The notes beneath the pieces were generated by a model. That model did no database searches, was not told where the DNA came from, and worked only from the letters and a program-made list of their open reading frames with translations. Made by a program: the position numbers and the translations under genes. From Prorocentrum cordatum (lineage: Eukaryota > Sar > Dinophyceae > Prorocentrales > Prorocentraceae), in assembly GCA_963575745.1 (NCBI GenBank), contig CAUYUJ010014615.1, positions 2,010,549-2,074,548 of the forward strand: a DNA stretch of 64,000 bases. Direction: 5' to 3'. Positions 56,001 through 62,483 of this stretch are shown piece by piece (the stretch's first letter is position 1; each line of letters opens with the position of its first letter).

Positions 56001-58417
56001 ACGCACATGAGCAGCTTGATGTCATCCAGGGACCACGAGCTGCCCTGGAGGTGACCGTTTGTCCTGGCCAGGTCCCTGGAGTACGCTCCGTTCATGCGGA
56101 TGTAGCGTTTGTGGTGTCTGTAGAAGTTTCGGCGGACAGTAACGATGTCTTGTGGGCACCCCGCGTGCAGCGCAAGGTTTAGACAGATGTCCGTGATGAG
56201 GTAGTCGAAGCACTTCTGTCGGTCAAGGGCTGCTCCAGCTAAGGGGAGGAGTAACGTCCTGTCGTGTTCGATGCGCAGGGCGAGAGAAGTGCTGACATCC
56301 CCAATGGTGGCTTTGGGAACGGCGCCGAAGCTCGTGGCATGGGTCCATCCTTGCCGCCAGGTCGTGAGGCTACGGTAGGCCGGCGCCTCCCACGCATACA
56401 TCCACACGGAAAGAACCGAGAGAAGCCGTTGGTCCGTCGGGAGTTCCCCTCGGCCTTTTCGGAGGCACGGGTTTGGCACGTGCAGGAGGGGCTCGGGGAT
56501 GGTGCCAGTGCGTTGCATAGCACGTAAGACGCTGGCGAAGAGGCGAAGGATGTCGTCGGGTAACTCCTTTGCCTCCTTGGTCGTCCAGCCGTCGAGTCCC
56601 CCCGCGCGGCGCGGTGAACGGGTGCGAATGAAGTGGGCGAGTTGGTCGTCGGTAAGGTGGGAGGGGGCTGCTGGTGATGGCGTAGGCAGCTCTTGGCGGT
56701 ATTCGTCGTAGAAGTCCGCCCACGTCGGCATAGCTTCGGCGTCATGGCCCGCGCGGGCGCGGTACGTGCCCAGGATGGGCTCCCAGGTGTCGACCATGAG
56801 CTTGAGCATGTCTTTGGTGTTGGCAACGATAGCGTTGGCGGGGAGGGCGTCGGGAACCTGGGCTGGTAGTGGGCCACGAATGGGGCCGTCGTCGTTGTCC
56901 GTGTCGGGCGAGCTACCGTCGCCGGGGCTGAAGCCGCCGGCGTCGGTGTCGGCGTCACTGTCGTCCGTGCTAGCTTGGTCAGGGTTGAAGGCGGTGATGT
57001 CGCAGTGGAGCTGTGCATCGTCGGGAGTGGTAGGCGTGCGGAGATACGCCGTGGGCGAGCAGTCGGCAGCCCGTGCGTATATGGCCGCCTTTCGCCCGCT
57101 TGGCTCGCGGACGCCCTCAGACCAGATCTTGATGCGTTCAGCTTTGGCTCGGTTTGCACGTCGCGCCAGCTCCGAGTCTAGATTTTGGATCAGACGATCG
57201 AGCTGCTCTCCGCGTGGCGCTGGCACGTCGGGGGTCCAGGCGTCAGGAAAAGCCAGGAGGGCCGTGGGGCGCAGCTTGTGGCAGAGAAGGCGGGCCGCGG
57301 CCCACGTGCAGTCGATGCGTTGCGCCAGGTGCGGCGGGATAGCACGGCAGTCTATATGATGGTGCAGTCCGATGAAGCGAAGCTCGCAAAGTTGCCGATG
57401 GAGCTTGCGAAGGCGGTTCATGTGAATCGTGGAAGCTCCGTAGGTGGGAAAGGCGCGGGGGACGGCGGGTCGCTCCTCGAACGTGGGTGTGAGCCCGTGC
57501 ATGGTAGGGGCCTTCTTTTTTGGGTGGTCTGGCGGTGGGGGCGGCAGGTCTCGCAGCCGGGTGAGATGGTACTCATGGCTGGCCTCGTTTGCCAGGGCGA
57601 ACATGCGTTCCACATCGTCGCGTGCGTCAGCCTGCTCCATGCGGTCGTGGTATCGTCCGGCGATGTGGGTCCCTAGTGCCTGGAGTTCGTGGTCCTCATG
57701 AGCTCCGTCGTTTGGAGGGTATGGCGTGGGGGCCAAAAGGCGTGGGGCCGTGTGATCGAGGCGGCTTAGGTCGAGTGTGACCTGCAGGCCAACATGGGAC
57801 TTCGCTGGCAAGTCACGCAGATAGCAGAAGTCGGTGACAAGGGATCGCGCAGCTTGGTTGGCGATGATATAATCGATGCGCGAAGTGCGGGGGCACTTGG
57901 TGACGCGGTCCCAGTCAGGGATATTGCCATATGTGTGCATGGTGTGGTCTGGTGTGCCTTCAGCGACGTTAAACCATCCGTGCTGCATCATGTGCTGCAG
58001 GTGTGGATTGTCGTCGATGTTCGTGTTGGCGTCCATGCAAATGAAATACGGGGCTGAGCCGACCCTCGCGGCGGCGCAATCAGCAAGCCGAAATATATCG
58101 GTGCTGTCCCCTCCAGCGACCCCGTAGAGGCTCGCAATGTAGATCCCAGCGGGACCGTGGTTGTTTCGTCGCCGCCTGCGGCGGTGCTGGGTGCAGAGCG
58201 GGAGGAAGGCCTCGTGCCATCGTTTCTTGGCCTTGAGGGTGGCGATACAGGTCGCAATGTCGTCGACGGTGGAGTCGACGATGGCGTCCTTAGAGAGGAA
58301 GGCAACCCCGCCCGAGGCGCCGGTGTTGCCCTCGACCGTGTGGTCCGTGCCACCGTGAGCAGCTTTGCGCTGGGCACGCGCCAGGTCCAGGTCAGGTCCC
58401 AGACTGGCCTGGTATCC
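53027..58417 (-). CDS. LINE ORF2 main part: endonuclease C-term, RT, RNase H
   Basis: Open for 1,669 codons from the ATG at 58036, and in frame back to a TGA at 58418-58420. Numbering from that ATG: endonuclease MDANT (D2, N4), SRIDYI (D55) and SHV (H81); RT motif A ALDRQKCFDYL (D605), motif B GHLQGSSWSL (Q664-G665), motif C FVDD (D698-D699), then FKLVGSYIN; CX2CX8HX4C at C1037-C1054; RNase H TDGAC (D1143), AETLAI (E1186), VDNQAVV (D1206) and RQADALA (D1277). All catalytic residues are present. The C-terminus has two related acidic segments (DDPFGFGGGLDF near 1377 and EDFYDPLGLGG near 1432) and a coiled coil from about 1593. It makes cDNA from the element RNA at a nicked target. Confidence 0.9.
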   Translation of the reverse strand, partial: GYQASLGPDLDLARAQRKAAHGGTDHTVEGNTGASGGVAFLSKDAIVDSTVDDIATCIATLKAKKRWHEAFLPLCTQHRRRRRRNNHGPAGIYIASLYGVAGGDSTDIFRLADCAAARVGSAPYFICMDANTNIDDNPHLQHMMQHGWFNVAEGTPDHTMHTYGNIPDWDRVTKCPRTSRIDYIIANQAARSLVTDFCYLRDLPAKSHVGLQVTLDLSRLDHTAPRLLAPTPYPPNDGAHEDHELQALGTHIAGRYHDRMEQADARDDVERMFALANEASHEYHLTRLRDLPPPPPDHPKKKAPTMHGLTPTFEERPAVPRAFPTYGASTIHMNRLRKLHRQLCELRFIGLHHHIDCRAIPPHLAQRIDCTWAAARLLCHKLRPTALLAFPDAWTPDVPAPRGEQLDRLIQNLDSELARRANRAKAERIKIWSEGVREPSGRKAAIYARAADCSPTAYLRTPTTPDDAQLHCDITAFNPDQASTDDSDADTDAGGFSPGDGSSPDTDNDDGPIRGPLPAQVPDALPANAIVANTKDMLKLMVDTWEPILGTYRARAGHDAEAMPTWADFYDEYRQELPTPSPAAPSHLTDDQLAHFIRTRSPRRAGGLDGWTTKEAKELPDDILRLFASVLRAMQRTGTIPEPLLHVPNPCLRKGRGELPTDQRLLSVLSVWMYAWEAPAYRSLTTWRQGWTHATSFGAVPKATIGDVSTSLALRIEHDRTLLLPLAGAALDRQKCFDYLITDICLNLALHAGCPQDIVTVRRNFYRHHKRYIRMNGAYSRDLARTNGHLQGSSWSLDDIKLLMCVWTKRQHRYVPRSLSTTFVDDSNSTTHTAPELQKSLDETAKFDRFSGQRIHPGKVAGWALTDELHAAVTQLTLADRPLRVVDSFKLVGSYINAEAAPAPAALNLTATADARVRRATIRLPRIGKLPSPMLIKARHARSLAASVCTTGTDIQAPSGPAKTAYNHALKAAIRPKGNKWVEFWTLMAVCVPGHALEIDAITQREAFLCLRRQVNRDVTLCGLARDLQHHVQTLFGGGPVGRLVQSLQQLRWTWPTFGIMYDDWGCPISWLNLPQNAFLHMLRASQRRAFLRKIKPRRHDLGYLASVRQGLDLFASTWLARTKGAAKCTAWQLALLLNYLSGGDHTQQRRSRSNTSADPSPMCRYCDEEEETQEHTVRDCKCWARERVPLTTLISDDQWARLPPHTRHCGLFDEDPALLDLQADLARDPLPQPIPRPPPEGDPAASAQDTYTTYLDNDTGWTWVYAATDGACTNQAIPLLARAGYGVYYGIDHRMNYSARVHGLTQNAQVAETLAIVHLTACAERPVHVFVDNQAVVDGFQSIIDGHPAPQGTHAELWAMIHRCVMAKPDMFRVEKVASHLGDLGIDLGLIGPIAEEFNRQADALATAAARTHNLPDDIVEAAKTRHRQATVLHGVAVAIYERRHRTLPLPHRRAGFTAAELSKMEPNPLLSDQAPPAAGPDIPQNPDELWAEAQRAMYDEQEDDPFGFGGGLDFLDDGPASANLAPSGIRTTPTSTPPPRAAPHPHDDVAHLQDADEDFYDPLGLGGSIDDVPPTPHAADDAASSSRHPVTRPTSEPSHGIMIGPSVPPTPSPHQRQPAGAASAPPQGTEPVRPSRPVHAPTAAGCEAAAPPSSWGVAPAASALGPRDALQSPRHGDGRQRTDRRTALVHHLARRTDDLVPAARPAAAGTEQPPRTDREAELSQSTAALQQRCAALAADLAAAQARQGPLLQRLHRASRAFAELLTPPPDGAAPPLTLHAMLSSLRGAPPGAPR

Positions 58418-59755
58418 TCAGTGGTGTGGATTGGCGGCGTTGGTGGCGATGGCTTGCCTGGTAGGCTTGGCATGACGGGTCTCCTGCAGCGCTATGACTG
58501 TGGCGTTGTGGTCGACACCTAGGGCGGTAATGGTTGGCCAGTTCGCTGGAAGACTCGTGATGTTGAGGCTGACGAGGTGGATGGAGCGACCTGGCCCATC
58601 TCCGTCGGTGGAGCTGGGGTTGGCACGCCCCGCACGGTGGAGGGCGGCCTGGCCGTCACCCAGGTAGGAGGCTTGGCCACAGTAGGAGCTCATGGCGTCG
58701 CAGCAGATTGGCTTGGACGGGGCTGAAGCCGCCGTCGGGCCAAAAATGTAGGCAAGGCATGGTCGACGCTGCGCCGGGGGGGGTTCATAAACATCGGCAA
58801 AACTGCCTCGAAAAAGCCTCCTCACTCCTGTACCGTGGGGGACGGAGGGAGGAAAGGTGAGACGGCAGCAAGGGGAGAGGGAGGCGACTCCTCGATCCAT
58901 CCTGCCGAGCGCAAGAGCAAAAGCAAACCAGCGGCGGCAGCGCGGCGCGGCAGCGGCGCAGCGCGCGCGCGAATGCTGCGCACGCGACACCGCTGGTCCG
59001 TCCTGCGGCGGCGCGCCCGCCCCGTCAGTGCCGTGATGAGCAGCATCAGCTGGAACAGCTTGTTCGTGTGCGCCCTCCGCGCTCGCCTCGGGCGGTGGGC
59101 CCTGTGGCTGCGGCGGCGCACGCCCTGCCAGCGCGTCAGCCACTAGCTGGGCGTGGCGAGCGGCGCGGTCGGTGGCCTGGCGCTGAGCCTCGTCCATGCC
59201 CGCTGCCGTGAGGCTCGCGTTTCGGACAGGGCTGACTCCACGCGGGGCCGCCGCTGCCGCGGCAGCGGCAGAGGTGGCGGGGGCGCCGCCGTGGCTCTGA
59301 GGAGACAGCGGTGAGCCGCCGCCGAAGCCCGCCGCGAGGTCCTTGACGGAGTACTTGTGCTTGATGGGGTCGAAGGTCGGCGCCTCGTCGGGGGCGACGA
59401 CGCGGGTGGGCGGTGGCAGCTCCTGGTCCGTGGACGGCGTCGGCTCGAGGTCGACCTCGCTAGGGTCTTTGGCGCCGGCACCGAAACGTGGCACCACCGC
59501 GGGGGCTTGGGCGTCAGCCTGAGTCTCGCGGGGCGGCGAGCTCGTGGAACTCCCAGGGGGCTTGCGCGAGCGGTGGCGGCTGCTGGGCCGGCTGCACGGG
59601 TCGCGCCCGCCCGTGTGGCGGTCACGTGGCGAGGCCGCCTGGGCGTTGGCGCGCGCAGAGTCCGCCCTGCTCGGGGAGCGGATCGGCGCTGCGCTGGGTG
59701 CTGGCTGGGCGGGCGGGAGCCGCCTGTGCCGCCCGCCGCCGAGGCTGCAGCCTGG
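58418..59755 (-). CDS. ORF2 N-terminal part, cut by an in-frame TGA
   Basis: Same frame as the RT part. It opens after a TGA near 59760. Coding-like from RANAQAASPRDRHTGG through VPRFGAGAKDPSEVDLEPTP, KHKYSVKDLAAGFGGG and an Ala/Pro-rich linker to the first endonuclease motifs SLNITSLPANWPTITAL and VIALQETRHAKPTRQ (catalytic Glu at 58491-58493). It then meets TGA at 58418-58420, after which GYQASLGPDLDLARAQR continues the domain. The TGA is one change from TGG. The true start of ORF2 is unclear. Confidence 0.7.
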   Translation of the reverse strand, partial: PGCSLGGGRHRRLPPAQPAPSAAPIRSPSRADSARANAQAASPRDRHTGGRDPCSRPSSRHRSRKPPGSSTSSPPRETQADAQAPAVVPRFGAGAKDPSEVDLEPTPSTDQELPPPTRVVAPDEAPTFDPIKHKYSVKDLAAGFGGGSPLSPQSHGGAPATSAAAAAAAAPRGVSPVRNASLTAAGMDEAQRQATDRAARHAQLVADALAGRAPPQPQGPPPEASAEGAHEQAVPADAAHHGTDGAGAPPQDGPAVSRAQHSRARCAAAAPRCRRWFAFALALGRMDRGVASLSPCCRLTFPPSVPHGTGVRRLFRGSFADVYEPPPAQRRPCLAYIFGPTAASAPSKPICCDAMSSYCGQASYLGDGQAALHRAGRANPSSTDGDGPGRSIHLVSLNITSLPANWPTITALGVDHNATVIALQETRHAKPTRQAIATNAANPHH

Positions 59756-60620
59756 TCAGGGTCGGCGGCGTCAGGCCGGGGGCTGACGCGGTGGGCACTA
59801 CCCTCGCTGTGCCGCGGGGAGGCGCTGTGGTGTGCCTGGGTGTGCGTGAGGACGAGCGGGTCGAGCGGCTGCCGCTCGCGCTCAGGGGGGGCGGGCTTTG
59901 CCTGGGCAGGGCGCTGCGCTGCGGCCACGTTTGGCGGGGGCGTGTGTTGGCGCGGTTGCCAGGCGCGCACGTTCGCCTCGCGCCATCCTGCGGGGCGCCC
60001 TGTCCTGCCGCGGCTTGGTGCAGCCCCCTGGGCTGAAGCCGCAGGGGGTGCCGCTGCGGACTGGTTGCTGGCGGTGCTGTCGTGGCGGCCGGGGTAATGG
60101 CCCCAGGCACGCGTGGACCCTGGCGCGGGCGAGGTGGCCCGTGGGGGAGCCTGCCCGAGTGCGCGCGGGTAGCCGACGACCGCTGGGTGCACCCTGGCGC
60201 GGGGGACGTGGCCGTAGCTGGAGGCGGCTGCCCCTGCCGCCGCGGGTATGGCACCAATGGGGCCACGGTGGTAGGCGGCGCCCCCGCCGTACACCGCTCT
60301 GTCGCCTGTCGGGACGCGCGCGGGAGAGCGGTTGCGTGGCGTGCTCGGCTGACCTGAGTCGCGTTGGTCGCGCTGCTGGGTGCGCTGCTGGTGCTGCTGG
60401 TAGCGCTGCTGGTCGGCTCTCGAGAGCGGGCGGGTGTCGGGGAGGATGGGCGGCACGTCGGGCCGCCGCCAGCCCTGGTAGACGTGCTCGAAGGCATTGT
60501 CTGGGTAAGTCTCCCCGTCAGGTGAGTCTGGTGCGGCGCTATGGCGTCCAAGTTGTGCTTTGGGGGCATGAGGCGAGGGGCGGGGTGAGGATTGAGAGCA
60601 CCGTATAGCCCATCCCCGAC
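59690..60620 (-). CDS. LINE upstream region, Gln/Pro/Arg-rich part
   Basis: The minus frame reads SPDGETYPDNAFEHVYQGWR, LSRADQQRYQQHQQRTQQRD, PSTPRNRSPARVPTGDRAVY and, at the end, VSPRPDAADPDQAAASAAGG before passing by a frame change (about 59690) into the ORF2 frame. The low-complexity basic composition fits an ORF1-like nucleic-acid-binding protein. No domain is recognised. Confidence 0.5.
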
Positions 60621-60696
60621 CGCCTCAGCAAGACAGGGGAGGGCAGAAGGTGTCCAGTGTGATCTGTAGATACCTCGGTTATAAAGTTGCTGCTGA

Positions 60697-60873
60697 ACTT
60701 TTCCGCCCCCCCCCGCCCCCCCCCCCCACCCCCCCCCCCCCCCCTTTCTCCCCCTCCCCCCCCCCCCCCCCCCCCACCCCCCCCCCCCCTCCCCCCCCCC
60801 CCCCCCCCCCCCCCACCCCCCCTCCCATTCACCCCCCCCCCCCCCCCCACACAAAGACCCCACCCCCCACCCC

Positions 60874-60915
<42 letters not shown>

Positions 60916-60917
60916 AC
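60697..60917. repeat. C-homopolymer-rich tract inside the LINE
   Basis: About 220 bases of C (plus strand) broken by single A, T or G. It lies between coding segments in a possible intron (60957 to about 60610). The minus strand has GTGAGT directly after the coding sequence. It may be partly an assembly artefact. Confidence 0.85.
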
Positions 60918-60956
60918 CACCCCCAAAACGCTCGCGCGGGTCGTGGCACGACTCAC

Positions 60957-61600
60957 CATGACGTCACAGAGGCGCATGTCGTAGTCGAGAGCTTGAGGCC
61001 CAGGGCCGCCCTCGGCATCCCAGTACAGTACCACATCCCGCCAGCGCGTGCGGGTAGTGTGGATGCGCTCGGCGATAGACTCGCAGACGGTCCTGACTGT
61101 GACACGATCCCTGTACATGTTGGTGATGGCTAGGGAGTAAGGTCGGCGCACCGCTTTGTTGAAGATGAAATCCTCCTTGGGCCTGGTGCGGGCCGAAGAG
61201 CACGTAGCCTTCCTTCCACAGCGGTTGGTCGGGAGACGGGTCTTCAGGCATCCCCGTCCCTGTGAACCCTGGTGGCCGCCTCGTGCCGTCGGGCAATCCC
61301 TGCTTGGGGACGCGACGCGGCCTCGGTGGTAGATACCTTTGGCCCTGGTATCCTGCTTGGCCTGGTTGCGGAGGCTCCCCCCCGGGGCCTGAAGGCGCTC
61401 GGGGGGGCTCCATGAGGTCGTGCTGGGCTGGCGCGTTGCCGCATTGGCGGGCGAGGATGTGCGGAGGCATCCCTGTGGCACGGACGTCGAACAGGCTGTG
61501 CGGACGAGGCGGATGCGGGCATCTGCTGGAGAGGCAGCATGTGTCGGCGGCCCTGTCGTCGGTGCTGTACACGCACGTCAGCTGTTGCAAGAGTATTCCG
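60957..61600 (-). CDS. LINE upstream region, middle coding segment (frameshifted)
   Basis: First frame: VYSTDDRAADTCCLSSRCPH, a Pro-rich part, and PDQPLWKEGYVLFGPHQ. After a one-base shift near 61175, KEDFIFNKAVRRPYSLAITN, VTVRTVCESIAERIHTTRTR and DVVLYWDAEGGPGPQALDYD end at a GTGAGT donor-like site near 60957. The second part is helical and charged. Function unknown. Confidence 0.5.
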
Positions 61601-62470
61601 TGGACCAGTCCATAGGTGCACGCAGTCCGCTGAGGGAGCAGTCCGGGCACGTCGGTTGGCCCGAGGTGCCGAGCTGCGTGTTGCGGCGGGCAGCACAATA
61701 CTGGCAGCATTGGAATCGGCACTGTAGGCATATCCAGCGTCCTGGTAGGGGCGGGAACGCTTGCTCGTCGGTGACTGCGTCGTCTGGGTGGGGTCGGGGT
61801 CGATCCCACAAAGGCCAGACGTCGGCGAACCAGGACTGGCCTGTAGTGCGGTCCGCCTCCGCGGGGAGGCGAGCGTCGTCAGCATGGCGCTCGATCCACT
61901 GGGGCCCCAGGTCCGCTGCGATCATGACCGTGCGCCAAGTGTCGTCCGCCTTGACGTGGACTTGGGTCGGCGCCCAGAGCCTGGTGGTGGTGTCGCCGTG
62001 GTCGTGGTGAAGGATGACCCAGCCATCGCGACCCGCAACCGCAGGGTCAGTAACGCGGTGGCCCACAACGGTCGTCCCCCACGGTAGGTAGGCGCCATCG
62101 TGATGCTCGCCTGGGTCGAGCCAGACCTCGACGCCAGGGGCGTTCACACGGGACCGCACATCGCGGACGTGGAAGGCGAGGACGTGGTAGGCGGTCGGCT
62201 CCTCATCCGTCTCGATGTGCTCCCACGTGTCGATGTCGCTGCTGTCAGAGGCGGAGTTGCCGCCGCTCTGCCGTGACGAACGTGAGGCGGAGCGCCGTGA
62301 GCGAGCATGGCCTCGGGCGAGGGCGGCGGCCGCGCTGATTAGGGACGGCGTACGGCGGTCGTCGGCTCCCGATGCCGTCGGTGAGCGGTCTGGACTGTGT
62401 CCCGAGGCGGCACCTGGCTGAGAGGTGTGCGATGGGCCAGACGCGGCCCAGGGCTGGAGCCGCTGGGGCG
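61578..62470 (-). CDS. LINE upstream region with Cys-rich zinc cluster
   Basis: The minus frame is continuous from about 62470: SPDRSPTASGADDRRTPSLI, RSRRSASRSSRQSGG, IDTWEHIETDEEPTAYHVLA, EVWLDPGEHHDGAYLPWGTT, VKADDTWRTVMIAADLGPQW, then WICLQCRFQCCQYC and PTCPDCS before a stop at 61578. The Cys spacing (C-x2-C-x3-CC-x2-C ... C-x2-C) suggests zinc binding. The next segment (61600 down) begins with more Cys (DTCCLSSRC) in another frame, so the stop may be due to a frameshift within one zinc region. Confidence 0.55.
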
Positions 62471-62483
62471 CGGCGCTCGTACG

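Noticed and set aside
59357-60097. Plus-strand 246-residue open frame opposite the LINE
   Set aside because: Shadow of the GC-rich minus-strand coding sequence; no motif of its own.
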